Positions 33,360 to 42,822 of a stretch of DNA of 64,000 bases are shown here, piece after piece. The stretch spans positions 261,464 through 325,463 of the forward strand of contig NZ_AXAI01000007.1 of NCBI RefSeq assembly GCF_000472425.1, in the 5' to 3' direction. The notes beneath the pieces are model-generated. The model ran no database searches, was not told where the DNA came from, and saw nothing but the letters and a program-made list of their open reading frames with translations. The position numbers and the translations under genes are program-made. Position 1 is the first letter of the stretch, and each line of letters begins with the position of its first letter. The DNA is from Bradyrhizobium sp. Tv2a-2. GTDB taxonomy: Bacteria > Pseudomonadota > Alphaproteobacteria > Rhizobiales > Xanthobacteraceae.

Positions 33360-34193
33360 TCAGTTCCCGCCCAGCAATTCTATCTGTCCCACCCGAACGA
33401 CGTCGATCCTTGGACCTTGACTCGGACCTTGATTCGAACCCTGGCCTGGACCTTGACGCACCTCAACCCAGCCCCTCACTCGAATTCGCCTGTTTTCGAG
33501 CGACTTAAGCGCGACGCCGGCCTGCGCGAATGCCGGCAGCGCTCGCCTTGGAATAGTCACAGCAAAGTCTCGTGTCCAGCTTCGTCCGAAGTTCAGGTAA
33601 GTCGTTGCGCCGGATTGGTGGACGGACAAAACCCTGCCCTCGACCACCATGAAGCGCCCCATCCCCGCCAAAATATCGTCCGCGCTTTCCGCGTTTTTTA
33701 TGACGGCGTTGCCGGCCCAGGTTCCCCTTTGTGCCTGTCTTGCCTCGGCCTCGGCCGCCTTCAGGACGGCGGTACAATCCGTATCGTCGAGATCCGGCGA
33801 GACCAGCGCCACCCCGGCGGATAAAAGCTGCGCCTGAACCGGGGTGTCGGAAGCCGGAAGGTAGACGAACGCGGCCTGCCGCCCGTAGCGGTCGGGCGCA
33901 TCGTCGGCCCCGCGCAAGCTCACATCATGGTCGGCGAGTACAGCCGCCAGCGCGCTGACGCGATCGGCCTTGGTCGTACCCGCAGGCTCGATGCCGGCAA
34001 GCCGGATCTCACGTCCATCGTCGAGACGAAAGCTGCGGCCATCGACGATCTCGGCGACATGGCCTCCACCGAGATCAGGCGGCGCGCATGACGCAGCACA
34101 CGGCGTCGTCGCAGAACCCAGAGCGACCAGGCCCAGCACCAACACGCGCGCGCGCACTCGCTCAACGCGAGCGAAGAGAAAGGGCAAAACCAT
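33360..34193 (-). CDS. Thermonuclease-like (SNase fold) secreted protein, 277 aa
   Basis: The signal (RVERVRARVLVLGLVALGSA, cleavage near AASC) is followed by GHVAEIVDGRSFRLDDGREI then RLAGIEP, the beginning of an SNase/OB-fold domain, and RYGRQAAFVYLPA. The domain's first arginine/aspartate cluster is present (GREIRLAGIEP), but the catalytic set is not complete by eye, so nuclease activity is uncertain. The C-terminus has a degenerate GPGQGSNQGPSQGP repeat before a last strand. Starts at 34301, 34220 and 34193 are all in frame; 34193 begins the signal peptide directly and is preferred. Confidence 0.7.
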   Translation of the reverse strand: MVLPFLFARVERVRARVLVLGLVALGSATTPCAASCAPPDLGGGHVAEIVDGRSFRLDDGREIRLAGIEPAGTTKADRVSALAAVLADHDVSLRGADDAPDRYGRQAAFVYLPASDTPVQAQLLSAGVALVSPDLDDTDCTAVLKAAEAEARQAQRGTWAGNAVIKNAESADDILAGMGRFMVVEGRVLSVHQSGATTYLNFGRSWTRDFAVTIPRRALPAFAQAGVALKSLENRRIRVRGWVEVRQGPGQGSNQGPSQGPRIDVVRVGQIELLGGN

Positions 34194-34343
34194 CGCGGCA
34201 TGTTTGCACGTTTCGTCCATTCCGCTTAGTGGAAAAACCGCTTCGCTTGCCGCTGCCGGATGCATGCGGCATGATCGCGCGCAATTTCGAAGAGGAGACA
34301 AGGCCGCAAGCCTTCAATGGCGGCCGTCCAGGGAGGGGACTCG

Positions 34344-35549
34344 ATGAAAGCAACTTTATCAGCCATTTTCGCGTCTGCATTGGCGCTCACGGCAAGCGCA
34401 GCGCTGGCGCAGGACAAGCCGCCGCTGAAGATCGGCGGCATCCTGGACATGTCGAGCCTCTATGCCGACATCACCGGCCCCGGCAGCCTGGAGGCTGCGA
34501 AGATGGCGGCGGAGGATTTCGGCGGCGAGGTGCTCGGACGCAAGATCGAGGTGATCGCGGCCGATCATCTCAACAAGGCCGATCTTTCCGCCAACATCGC
34601 GCGCGACATGCTCGATAACCAGGGCGTCGAGATGATCTATGACGTCGCGGCCTCTGCGACCGCGCTGGCCGCCGCAGAGATTGCGAAGCAGCGCGGCAAG
34701 ATCATCATGTTCAGCGGCCCCGGCTCGATCCGGCTCTCCAACGAGGCCTGCGGCCCCTACACCGTGCATTATGTGTTCGACACCTTTGCGCAGGCCAATG
34801 TAACGGGGCTCGCGGCGGTAAAAGGCGGGCTCGATACCTGGTTCTTCCTGACCGCCGATTATGCCTTCGGCCAGGATCTGGAGAAGGACACCACCAATGT
34901 GGTGCTCAGGAGCGGCGGCAAGGTGCTGGGCAGCGTGCGCCATCCGCTCAACACCTCCGATTTCTCCTCCTTCCTGCTGCAGGCGCAGGCCTCCAAGGCC
35001 AAGGTGATCGGGCTTGCCAATGCGGGCGGTGACACTGTGAACGCGATCAAGCAGGCGTCCGAGTTCGGCATCATGAAGGGCGGGCAGAAGATGTCGCCGC
35101 TGCTCGCCTTCGTCACCGATATCGATTCGATCGGGCTCGACACCGCCCAGGGGCTCCTGCTGGCGGAAGCCTTCTACTGGGACCTCAATGACGAGACCCG
35201 AGCGTTCTCAAAACGCTTCATGGAGCGCGTGAAGCGGCCCCCGACCTCGGCGCAGGCCGGCGTCTATTCTTCCGTGATGCATTATCTGCAGGCCGTGAAG
35301 GCCGCCGGCACCACCGATTCCGCGGCGGTGATGAAGAAAATGAAGGAAACTCCGATCAATGATTTCTTCGCCAAGAATGGCCGCATCCGCGAGGACGGCC
35401 GCATGGTGCATGATATGTATCTGTTCGAGGTGAAGAAGCCTTCGGAATCCAAGGGTCGCTGGGACGATTACAAGCTGCTCGCGACCGTGCCGGGTGATCA
35501 GGCGTTCCAGTCGTTGGAACAGTCGCGCTGCCCGCTGGTGAAGAAATAA
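34344..35549 (+). CDS. Branched-chain amino-acid-type ABC substrate-binding protein, 401 aa
   Basis: Periplasmic binding protein of the LivK type: Sec signal (KATLSAIFASALALTASAAL then AQDK), ligand-binding fold beginning LKIGGILDMSSLYADITGPG, EVIAADHLNKADLSANIARD and WFFLTADYAFGQDLEKDT. ATG 34344 follows GGGAGGGGACTCG. No permease or ATPase gene is next to it. It precedes a cluster of acyl-CoA enzymes, and in Bradyrhizobium such orphan proteins often sit beside degradation genes for carboxylic or aromatic acids, so the ligand may be an acid rather than an amino acid (inference). Confidence 0.9.
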   Translation: MKATLSAIFASALALTASAALAQDKPPLKIGGILDMSSLYADITGPGSLEAAKMAAEDFGGEVLGRKIEVIAADHLNKADLSANIARDMLDNQGVEMIYDVAASATALAAAEIAKQRGKIIMFSGPGSIRLSNEACGPYTVHYVFDTFAQANVTGLAAVKGGLDTWFFLTADYAFGQDLEKDTTNVVLRSGGKVLGSVRHPLNTSDFSSFLLQAQASKAKVIGLANAGGDTVNAIKQASEFGIMKGGQKMSPLLAFVTDIDSIGLDTAQGLLLAEAFYWDLNDETRAFSKRFMERVKRPPTSAQAGVYSSVMHYLQAVKAAGTTDSAAVMKKMKETPINDFFAKNGRIREDGRMVHDMYLFEVKKPSESKGRWDDYKLLATVPGDQAFQSLEQSRCPLVKK

Positions 35550-35555
35550 TTCTCA

Positions 35556-35657
35556 CCGTCGTTCCGGGGCTCGCGAAGCGGGAACCTCAGGTGCGCAATT
35601 GCGCACCGGGGAACCTCGAGATTCCGGGTTCGGTGCTGCGCACCGCCCCGGAATGAC
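35556..35657. repeat. Intergenic palindromic repeat, family 3
   Basis: Begins CCGTCGTTCCGGGG and ends GCCCCGGAATGAC, complementary ends of one long hairpin; it contains AACCTCGAGATTCCGGGTTC as in the copy at 25721-25850, and an inner palindrome GGTGCGCAATTGCGCACC. It starts 6 nt after the stop of the binding protein. Confidence 0.8.
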
Positions 35658-35698
35658 TGAGCAAGACAACAACCAACAACAACGAAGGCAAAAATCCC

Positions 35699-36493
35699 AT
35701 GAGCGCAAACGAAATGGTCCTGCAGCACCTCGACTCCGGGCTCCTCACCATCACCATGAACCGCCCGGAGCGGCGCAATGCACTCAATCCGGACATGGTG
35801 ACCGGGCTCGTCGCAGCCGCGCGGCGCGCGGCGGAGGATCACGAGGTACGTGCGGTGCTGTTCAAGGGCGCCGGTGGCACCTTCTGCGTCGGCGGCGACG
35901 TGAAGTCGATGGCGGAGGGGCGCGCGCCGCTGCCGTTCGAGGCCAAGCTCGCGAACTTGCGCCGCGGCATGGAAGTGTCGCGGATCCTGCACCAGATGCC
36001 CAAGCCCGTGGTCGCGCAACTCGATGGCGCCGCTGCCGGCGCCGGCCTGTCGATGGCGCTGTCCTGCGATCTGCGCGTGGCGAGCGCGTCCTGCAAGATC
36101 ACCACGGCCTTCGCCAAGGTCGGCTTCTCCGGCGACTATGGCGGCACCTATTTCCTGACCCAGCTGCTCGGCAGCGCGAAGGCGCGCGAACTCTATCTGC
36201 TGTCCCCGGTGCTGTCCGCCAACGAGGCGCTGGCGCTCGGCATGGTGACGAAGGTGGTGGCGGACAGCGAGATCGACGCTGCCGCGCGCGAGCTGGCGCT
36301 ATCGTTGGCGCAAGGACCTTCGGTCGCGCTTGGCTACATCAAGCGCAACATCAACAATGCCGAGACGATGTCGCTGGAAGCCTGTTTCGACGGCGAGGCG
36401 ATCCATCACACCCGCGCCGGCGAGACCGCCGACCACAAGGAGGCGGCGAAGGCGTTCGTCGAGAAGCGCAAGGCCAGTTTCCGGGGCGAGTAG
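35699..36493 (+). CDS. Enoyl-CoA hydratase/isomerase family protein, 264 aa
   Basis: Crotonase-fold enzyme: ITMNRPERRNALNPDMVTGL, KGAGGTFCVGGDVKSMA (oxyanion hole), and KPVVAQLDGAAAGAGLSMAL (second oxyanion hole). A single catalytic Glu is not obvious at the usual site (GDYGGTYFL rather than PxxGGT), so the exact reaction (hydration, isomerisation or hydrolysis) is open. The VOC gene starts directly at the base after its stop, so they form an operon. The ATG has only a weak ribosome-binding site. Confidence 0.9.
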   Translation: MSANEMVLQHLDSGLLTITMNRPERRNALNPDMVTGLVAAARRAAEDHEVRAVLFKGAGGTFCVGGDVKSMAEGRAPLPFEAKLANLRRGMEVSRILHQMPKPVVAQLDGAAAGAGLSMALSCDLRVASASCKITTAFAKVGFSGDYGGTYFLTQLLGSAKARELYLLSPVLSANEALALGMVTKVVADSEIDAAARELALSLAQGPSVALGYIKRNINNAETMSLEACFDGEAIHHTRAGETADHKEAAKAFVEKRKASFRGE

Positions 36494-37255
36494 ATGTCAA
36501 GTTATCTTCGGCTCCGCCAGATCTGCCTGGTCGCGCCCAAGCTCGAGCCTGTGATCGCGGATATTGCTGCGATCATGGGGCTTGCGGTGTGCTACCGCGA
36601 CGGCAATGTCGAGAAATACGGTCTCGTCAATGCGCTATTGCCGGTGGACACGATTTTGCTCGAAGTGGTGTCGCCGTTCCGCGATGGCACCACGGCCGGC
36701 CGCTTCATCGAGAAGACCGGCGGCCGTGGCGGCTATATGGCGATCTTCTGCTGCGACGATCCGGACGCTCGCGCAAAGGCAGCCAATGCAATCGGCGTGC
36801 GCACGGCGAACGTGATCACGCACGACCCCTATCATGGCGTGCAACTTCACCCCCGCGACTGCCGCGCCGCTTTCATCGAGTTCAACCACACCGATGGCAG
36901 CGACGATGTATCAGGGGCTTATCCGCCTGCGGGACCCGATTGGCCGAAATTCATCCGCAAGGATGTGACGCAGGCGCTCACAGGCGTCGAGATGCAGAGC
37001 CCGGAGCCGGACGCGCTGGCGGCGCATTGGGGACGGATACTTCAGGTTCCGGTGTCGCGCGGCGAGGGCGGTGTGGCCGAATTGAAGCTGCCCAATGCAA
37101 GCTTCCGGTTTGTGCGGGGCGATGCCGAGATCATGAGCGCGCTGGATTTCCGCGTTGCGGACCCCGCCGCTGTCTGTGAGGCGGCGCGAGCAAGAGGCTA
37201 CGATATTTCGGCCAATGCGTTTCAGCTTGGCGGGGTGGCGTTTCGGCTTGCCTAA
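36494..37255 (+). CDS. VOC (glyoxalase-like) family protein, 253 aa
   Basis: Vicinal oxygen chelate fold with two modules: residues 5-130 (LRLRQICLVAPKLEPVIADI, ... LLEVVSPFRDGTTAGRFIEK and FCCDDPD) and a second half (QALTGVEMQSPEPDALAAHW, ... FRFVRGDAEIM). Such proteins include methylmalonyl-CoA epimerase and dioxygenases; metal ligands are not clear enough to decide. The start is immediately after the enoyl-CoA hydratase stop. The TAA stop (37253-37255) is supplied by the next repeat element. Confidence 0.85.
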   Translation: MSSYLRLRQICLVAPKLEPVIADIAAIMGLAVCYRDGNVEKYGLVNALLPVDTILLEVVSPFRDGTTAGRFIEKTGGRGGYMAIFCCDDPDARAKAANAIGVRTANVITHDPYHGVQLHPRDCRAAFIEFNHTDGSDDVSGAYPPAGPDWPKFIRKDVTQALTGVEMQSPEPDALAAHWGRILQVPVSRGEGGVAELKLPNASFRFVRGDAEIMSALDFRVADPAAVCEAARARGYDISANAFQLGGVAFRLA

Positions 37256-37356
37256 AGCACGATGAGATTTGGTTGAATCGTCATCGCGCTTTAGGTCTTT
37301 GATTGAGCATGATCTTTCCGGAAAACCGCTACACACTTTTCCGGATCATGCTCTAG
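37252..37356. repeat. MITE-like palindromic repeat, family 1
   Basis: Begins CTAAAGCACGATGAGATTTGG and ends GGATCATGCTCTAG. It is the reverse-oriented form of the copy at 646-776 and nearly identical to 57598-57702. It contains GATTGAGCATGATC and CGGAAAACC...ACTTTTCCGG. Its CTAAAGC end forms the stop of the VOC gene. Confidence 0.85.
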
Positions 37357-37379
37357 TGATCTCGCTCGTCTCCTGTTCC

Positions 37380-37485
37380 GTCACCCTGAGGCGCTCGCGA
37401 AGCGAGCCTCGAAGGGTGGGCGGCCCGGCAGCCGCTGGGGCCGTTCATCCTTCGAGGCTTGCTCTGCTCGCGCCTTCAGGATGAC
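37380..37485. repeat. Intergenic palindromic repeat, family 5
   Basis: Begins GTCACCCTGAGGCGCTCGCG and ends GCGCCTTCAGGATGAC; its interior has CCTCGAAGGGTG paired with CATCCTTCGAGG, so most of the element folds on itself. A half copy is at 51366-51447 (GTCAACCTGAGGTGCGAGCC). Common spacer repeat type in Bradyrhizobium. Confidence 0.75.
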
Positions 37486-37536
37486 GGAGATAGAGCGAAC
37501 TCGTGATCGATAAGAAGAATAAAAGGAACTCATGAC

Positions 37537-39651
37537 ATGCCACACCCGCTCGATACCTTCTTCGCTCCGCACAGCATCGCGCTGATCGGCGCATCCCGCG
37601 ATCATGAGAAGATCCCGGGCCGTCTGCTTGCGATGCTGCGCAAGAACGAGTTTCCCGGAAAGATCTATCCGATCAACCCGAACTATGACGACATCGACGG
37701 GCTGAAGTGCTTCAGGTCGATCGCCGACATCGGCGCGGCAATCGATCTCGCTGTCATCATCATCCCCGCGCGCAGCGTGCCTGCGGCGCTACAGCAATGC
37801 GCCGATGTCGGCGTCAAGAATGCCGTGATCATTTCCTCCGGCTTCGCGGAGGAGGGCGGCGAGAGCGCGGCCATGCAGGACGAGATCGCCGCGCTCGCCA
37901 GGCGAACTGGCATGCGCATCTCCGGACCCAATGCTGAGGGCTTCTACAGCAGCGTCCAGCGCGTGGCCGCGACGTTCAGCCCGGCGGTCGACGTCAAGCC
38001 GGGCGTCGTGCCGTTGGCCGCGACCAAGCGGCGGATCGGCATCGTCGCGCAGAGCGGCGGCATCGGCTTTGCCTATTTCAATCGCGCCAAGGCACTGGGT
38101 GTAGCCGTGAGCTATGTCGTGTCCGCCGGCAATGAAAGTGATCTCGGCGCCGGCGAGTTCCTGGACTACATGGTGCAGGACGCCTCGACCGACGTGATCA
38201 TGCTGTTTATCGAGGGCATCCGCGACGTCGACAAATTCCTCGTCGCCGCGAAGCGCGCGGCCGAGATGAAGAAGCCCGTCATCGTGACCAAGGTCGGCCG
38301 CTCCGGCGCGGGCGAGCGTGCGGCAGCTTCTCACACCGCGAGCATGGCCGGCTGGTCGGCGGCCTACGACGCGGTGTTCGCGAAATTCGGCTTTATCGTC
38401 TCCAACGATCTCGATGAGGCGATGGCGATCGCCTCCGTCCTGACCACGAGCCCGCTGCCGAAAGGCGATCGCGTAGCCGTGCTGACCGTCTCCGGCGGCG
38501 CCGGCATCTGGGGTGCGGATACCGCCTCGCTGCAGGGGCTGCAGGTGCCGGAGCTGTCCAAGCCCATCCAGGACGAGATCATGACCCTGCTGCCGTCCTA
38601 TGGCAGCGCGCGCAATCCGATCGACGTCACCGCGCAAGGCGTCACCAGCGGCGGCCTGCAGAAGAGTATCGATCTGCTCAGCACATCGGGAGAGGTCGAT
38701 GCGATCCTGGTGGTCCTGTCGATGTCGAGCGAAACGCGGATGCCGTTCAAGGAGGACGAGCTGAAGCCCGTGCTGCGGGCGCAGCACAAGCCGGTCGTGT
38801 TCTATTCCTACACGCTGCCGTCGGATTTCGCGCGCCGCGAGCTTGCCAAATCCGGCGTGGTCCTGCTCTCAGGCCTCACCCATGCCGGCACCGCGCTGCG
38901 GCGGCTGGTCGATTATGCCAGGTTCAAGGCGGCCGCGCCGGCGGACGCCGCGGTCCTAAAGGAGCGCGATCTCTCCGCGCATCTCAAATCATCGGCGCTG
39001 TCTGAAGCCGACAGCAAGGCGCTGCTGCGAGCGGCCGGCATTGCGCTGCCGGAGGAGATGCTGGTCACGGACAAGAGCGGACTTGATGCGGCCATTGCGC
39101 GCGCGGGCTTTCCGCTGGTGATGAAGATCCAGTCGCCCGAGATTCCGCACAAGAGCGAGGTCGGCGGCGTGCGCGTCAACATCACGACCAAGGGCGAGGT
39201 CTTCCTCGCCTATGAGGCGCTGCTTGCGAATGTGCGCAAGGCCCGCCCCGATGCGGCGATCCAGGGCGTGCTGGTGGGGCCGATGGCCAAGAAGGGCGTC
39301 GAGATCATCATCGGCACGTTGCAGGACAAGACCTTCGGGCCGATGGTGATGGTGGGCCTGGGCGGCATCACCACCGAGCTGTTTCGTGACGTCGTCTATC
39401 GCCCGGCCCCGGTGAGCGCGGGGGAGGCAGTCGGCATGCTGGACGAACTGAAAGCCGCACCGCTGCTGCACGGCTTTCGTGGCGCGCCGAAGGCCGATGT
39501 CGCGGCGCTGGCAGAGCTGATCGCGCAGCTATCGCTCTTGGCCGCGCGGCTGCGAGACGAGGTGGCGGAGATCGAGGTCAATCCGGTGCTGGTGCATCCG
39601 GAAGGACGCGGCGTGACGATCGTGGACGCGCTGGTGGTGAAAAGGAACTAG
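37537..39651 (+). CDS. Acyl-CoA synthetase, ADP-forming type (acetate-CoA ligase family), 704 aa
   Basis: Fused two-subunit NDP-forming acyl-CoA synthetase. The CoA-binding domain is at 1-130 (FFAPHSIALIGASRDHEKIP), then the succinyl-CoA-ligase-like domains (IGIVAQSGGIGFAYFNRA; SHTASMAGW with the active-site His near residue 267), and a C-terminal ATP-grasp domain (ADSKALLRAAGIALPEEMLV, PLVMKIQSPEIPHKSEVGGV, VMVGLGGITTELFRD). It forms acyl-CoA from a carboxylic acid with ATP. Preferred acid is unknown. It follows a repeat region, so it probably has its own promoter near 37486-37536. Confidence 0.93.
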   Translation: MPHPLDTFFAPHSIALIGASRDHEKIPGRLLAMLRKNEFPGKIYPINPNYDDIDGLKCFRSIADIGAAIDLAVIIIPARSVPAALQQCADVGVKNAVIISSGFAEEGGESAAMQDEIAALARRTGMRISGPNAEGFYSSVQRVAATFSPAVDVKPGVVPLAATKRRIGIVAQSGGIGFAYFNRAKALGVAVSYVVSAGNESDLGAGEFLDYMVQDASTDVIMLFIEGIRDVDKFLVAAKRAAEMKKPVIVTKVGRSGAGERAAASHTASMAGWSAAYDAVFAKFGFIVSNDLDEAMAIASVLTTSPLPKGDRVAVLTVSGGAGIWGADTASLQGLQVPELSKPIQDEIMTLLPSYGSARNPIDVTAQGVTSGGLQKSIDLLSTSGEVDAILVVLSMSSETRMPFKEDELKPVLRAQHKPVVFYSYTLPSDFARRELAKSGVVLLSGLTHAGTALRRLVDYARFKAAAPADAAVLKERDLSAHLKSSALSEADSKALLRAAGIALPEEMLVTDKSGLDAAIARAGFPLVMKIQSPEIPHKSEVGGVRVNITTKGEVFLAYEALLANVRKARPDAAIQGVLVGPMAKKGVEIIIGTLQDKTFGPMVMVGLGGITTELFRDVVYRPAPVSAGEAVGMLDELKAAPLLHGFRGAPKADVAALAELIAQLSLLAARLRDEVAEIEVNPVLVHPEGRGVTIVDALVVKRN

Positions 39652-39759
39652 CTCACGCGGTCGATGGGAGGGGAGACCCCCACCCAACCGCGTTTATGTT
39701 CGCCAGCGACGCCGTCGTCTCCGACAAGAGGCGAGGGCACAATAATGAGCAGCGCGCTG

Positions 39760-40560
39760 TTACCGCCCCTTGAAATTCGCTACTCGCCGCTCGGCGGTCG
39801 CCTTGACGCCTTCCTTGAAATCTTCCGTCGCGCGCAGTTTTGTCTGTTCGACCAGCTCGTGGTTGGTCGCGGCCAGCACGCGATCGGCGAGGCCGGCGCG
39901 CATGGTGGCGCGGGTCGAGACGAGGCCGAGCGGGGAGCATTCGGCGATCTCGCCGGCGAGCTTTATCGCGGCAGGACGCACCTCGTTCTGCGGCACCAGC
40001 TCGTTGGCGAGGCCCCAGCGATAGGCTTCCTCGCCGGTGACGCGGCGGCTGGTATAGAACATCAGCTCTGCATTGTTCTTGCCGATCAGCTCGGGCAGCG
40101 TCGCAGTCAGACCAAAGCCCGGATGGAATCCAAGCTTGGTGAAGTTGGCGGAGAAGCGTGCCTCGGGACACGTGACGCGGAAGTCCGCTGATACCGCCAA
40201 TCCCAGCCCGCCGCCGATGGCCGCGCCATGCACGGCCGCGACGATCGGCTTCTTGTTGCGGAAGATGCGCACGGCCTGCACATAGAGATGGTTGATCGGC
40301 AGGTTGGCGGCGGGATCGCTCTCCGCGCGCGCCTCCTGCTCCTGCCGCGCCGGGTCCGAGAAATTGGCGCCGGCGCAGAATGCCTTGCCTTGCGCCGCCA
40401 GTACCGAGGCGCGGATTTCGATGTCGCGATCGAACTCCTCCAGCGCATCGGCGATCTGGTTGATCAACGTCACGTCGAAGAAATTCAGCGGCGGCCGTCG
40501 GATCTCGATCAGGCCGACATGGCCGTGCCGCTCGACGCCGATTTCAGTGTAGTTGCTCAT
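39760..40560 (-). CDS. Enoyl-CoA hydratase/isomerase family protein, 266 aa
   Basis: Crotonase-fold enzyme: VGLIEIRRPPLNFFDVTLIN, AQGKAFCAGANFSDPARQEQ (oxyanion hole), and KPIVAAVHGAAIGGGLGLAV. The later segment (FHPGFGLTATLPELIGKNNA) has Gly-Phe at the position where hydratases carry the second Glu, so hydratase activity is uncertain. It is the last of the three-gene acyl-CoA operon on the minus strand, 17 nt from the dehydrogenase gene upstream. Confidence 0.9.
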   Translation of the reverse strand: MSNYTEIGVERHGHVGLIEIRRPPLNFFDVTLINQIADALEEFDRDIEIRASVLAAQGKAFCAGANFSDPARQEQEARAESDPAANLPINHLYVQAVRIFRNKKPIVAAVHGAAIGGGLGLAVSADFRVTCPEARFSANFTKLGFHPGFGLTATLPELIGKNNAELMFYTSRRVTGEEAYRWGLANELVPQNEVRPAAIKLAGEIAECSPLGLVSTRATMRAGLADRVLAATNHELVEQTKLRATEDFKEGVKATAERRVANFKGR

Positions 40561-40577
40561 GGATGTCCTCGTTTAGA

Positions 40578-41738
40578 TCAGCGCAGACCAAGTCCGCGGG
40601 CGATGATGCCGCGCAGCACTTCGGTGGTGCCGCCCTGGATGGTCAGTTTCGGCGCGGTCTTGATGGCGAAGGAGAGCTGTTTCTCCAGCGTCTCGCGATT
40701 GCCGACGTCCTCCTCGACGAAGGCGGCGAGATCGCGCACGCGGTGCGGCAGTTGCTGCTCCCACACCGTGCCGATGTCTTTCACGATCGCAGCTTCGACC
40801 ACCGGCTCCTTGCCGGCATGCAGCATGCCGGCGACCGAAACCGACATCCGCCGCATGGTGTGGACCTGCGCCACCAGCCGGCCGATGCCTTCGGCTGCGC
40901 GCGTATCGGGGTTGTTGCCGACGGCGCGCACGAGTTCGGTCAGCACGTAATAGGTTTCGAGAAAACGCTCGGGGCCCGAACGCTCATAGGCGAGCTCGCT
41001 CGTCGCCTGCTTCCAGGCACCGTCGATCTCGCCGAGCACATGGTCGTCGGGAATGAAATAGTCGGTGAAGACCACTTCGTTGAACTCGAACTGGCCGGTG
41101 ATCTGGCCGATCGGGTTCACCTTGATGCCCGGCTGCTTCATCTTGACCAGGAATTGCGTCAGGCCGTGGCGACGGTTTTCCTTGGTCGGCGGCGAGGTGC
41201 GGAACAGCGCGATCATGTAGTCGGCGATATGGGCCGAGGAGGTCCAGATCTTGGTGCCGTTGATCAAAAAGCCGCCGTCGGTCTTGGTCGCCTTGGTCTT
41301 GGCGGCGAACAGGTCGGAGCCCGAGTTCGGCTCGCTCATGCCGATGGCAAAGCAAAGCTCGCCGGCGCAGATGCGCGGCAGGATGTCCGCCTTGATGTGC
41401 TCGGGCGCGTATTTCAGCAGGACCGGCCCGCTCTGGCGGTCGGCGACAAAGAAACGGCGCGTCGGCGCGTTCGCCACGCGCATTTCCTCGGTCACCACAT
41501 AACGCTCCAGGAAGGAGCGCTCATGGCCGCCATATTTCTTCGGCCAGGTCATGCCGATCCAGCCGCGCTCGCCGACCTTGCGCGAGAATGCCGGCACATC
41601 GGTATCCTCGCGGTTGGGCTTGAACGGGCTGAAAGTGCCGGCGGCGATCTCCTCGGCGAGGAAGGCGCGCACTTCCTTGCGCAGCTCTTCGCATTTGGGC
41701 GGCAGGCGGATCGGGTCGAAACGGAGCGCTGCGGTCAT
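40578..41738 (-). CDS. Acyl-CoA dehydrogenase, large-type subunit, 386 aa
   Basis: FAD-dependent acyl-CoA dehydrogenase fold: ELRKEVRAFLAEEIAAGTFS, CFAIGMSEPNSGSDLFAAKT (FAD-binding loop), TKIWTSSAHIADYMIAL, and TIQGGTTEVLRGIIARGLGL at the C-terminus. The open frame extends to 42086 inside the next gene, but ATG 41738 with AAAGGAC upstream gives the family start. It is followed closely by a second, shorter dehydrogenase; the pair resembles alpha2-beta2 heteromeric dehydrogenases such as PimC/PimD. Substrate unknown. Confidence 0.92.
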   Translation of the reverse strand: MTAALRFDPIRLPPKCEELRKEVRAFLAEEIAAGTFSPFKPNREDTDVPAFSRKVGERGWIGMTWPKKYGGHERSFLERYVVTEEMRVANAPTRRFFVADRQSGPVLLKYAPEHIKADILPRICAGELCFAIGMSEPNSGSDLFAAKTKATKTDGGFLINGTKIWTSSAHIADYMIALFRTSPPTKENRRHGLTQFLVKMKQPGIKVNPIGQITGQFEFNEVVFTDYFIPDDHVLGEIDGAWKQATSELAYERSGPERFLETYYVLTELVRAVGNNPDTRAAEGIGRLVAQVHTMRRMSVSVAGMLHAGKEPVVEAAIVKDIGTVWEQQLPHRVRDLAAFVEEDVGNRETLEKQLSFAIKTAPKLTIQGGTTEVLRGIIARGLGLR

Positions 41739-41754
41739 GGTCTGAAGTCCTTTC

Positions 41755-42822
41755 TCAGCGCGAGGCCACCAGCGGCCACAAATCGTCGGCACCACGGGCG
41801 GCGACCCGTTTGCCGAGCTCGACGGCCCAGTAGCTTTCCGAACCGAAATCATCGCGCCAGGACAGCGCGCGCAACGAGTAGCGGTGCAGGATATGCTCGA
41901 TGGTGAAGCCGATCGCGCCATGCACCTGGTGGGCGATGGCGCCGCCCTTTTCGGCCGCCTCGCTGCAGCGGATCTTTGCAGCCACCGTTTCCAGGAACAC
42001 GGCGTCGTCGTCAAACGAGCTGTCGTCGTTGATGGTGTCCGCGGCCGAGGTCGCGGCGGCGAGTGCAGCGGCCGACTCGCCGGCAAGGCGGGCGAGGTTG
42101 TGCTGCACGGCCTGGAATTTCGAGATCTTCTTCTCGAACGCCACGCGCTCGTTGGAATAGCGCACGCTGATATCGAGCATGGACTCCAGCGCGCCTGCGA
42201 TCTGCAGGCTGCGTACCACGCCCCCCATCAGCATCAGCGCGGTCTGGTCGAAGCCTTTGGGCGCCGGCTTGATGGTGACAGGCGAGACCTTGTCGAAGGT
42301 CACGACGTCGCTGTTGTCATTGGCGAGGTTCAGCCCCGCCTCGATCCGCAACTTGGACGCATCGACCAGCGCGATCGACCAGCCATTGGCGCCGCTCGCG
42401 AGCACCGCGACATGTTTTGCCGCCTTCGCGAACGGCACGCCGCGCGCGCGGCCGGAGAGCGTGCCGTCGGCATTCAGCGTGATGCGGTCCTTGGGGCTCG
42501 CGGGTGCGACCGTCATCTCGCCATCGGGCGAGGTAATCTTGGCCTGCGCCAAAAGCCAGCCGGCCAGCATGGTTTCGGCAAGCGGCACCGCAATCGCAAA
42601 GCGGCCGGCGGCACCGAGCACACCAAAGCCGTCGGCGAGCGAGGCGCCCGCGCCACCGCAGTCTTCGGATACCCAGGACAGCGGCAAGCCGGCTTCCGTC
42701 AGCGCCTGCCACAGCGGCGCTTTCCAGCCTCCGGTCTTGTCGCTGGTGACCGCTTGCACGTCGGCGAGGTCGGCAAAGATCTTCTCCGCGGTCTCGACGA
42801 CGATGTTTTCACTCTCCGCCAC
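41755..42822 (-). CDS. Acyl-CoA dehydrogenase, small-type subunit, 355 aa
   Basis: Shorter partner with a weaker FAD loop: SDKTGGWKAPLWQALTEAGL, FGVLGAAGRFAIAVPLAETM, and the C-terminal QVHGAIGFTIEHILHRYSLR, which is typical of the small subunit of heteromeric acyl-CoA dehydrogenases. The larger frame goes to 43008; a GTG at 42822 preceded by GAGGAACGCT gives the start VAESENIVVETAEKIF that fits the family. It is the first gene of the operon with the large-type dehydrogenase 16 nt downstream. Which subunit carries the catalytic base cannot be decided by eye. Confidence 0.85.
   Translation of the reverse strand: MAESENIVVETAEKIFADLADVQAVTSDKTGGWKAPLWQALTEAGLPLSWVSEDCGGAGASLADGFGVLGAAGRFAIAVPLAETMLAGWLLAQAKITSPDGEMTVAPASPKDRITLNADGTLSGRARGVPFAKAAKHVAVLASGANGWSIALVDASKLRIEAGLNLANDNSDVVTFDKVSPVTIKPAPKGFDQTALMLMGGVVRSLQIAGALESMLDISVRYSNERVAFEKKISKFQAVQHNLARLAGESAAALAAATSAADTINDDSSFDDDAVFLETVAAKIRCSEAAEKGGAIAHQVHGAIGFTIEHILHRYSLRALSWRDDFGSESYWAVELGKRVAARGADDLWPLVASR

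Noticed and set aside
35599..37179. 526-codon plus-strand frame over the enoyl-CoA hydratase and VOC genes
   Set aside because: Out-of-phase shadow of two recognised genes.
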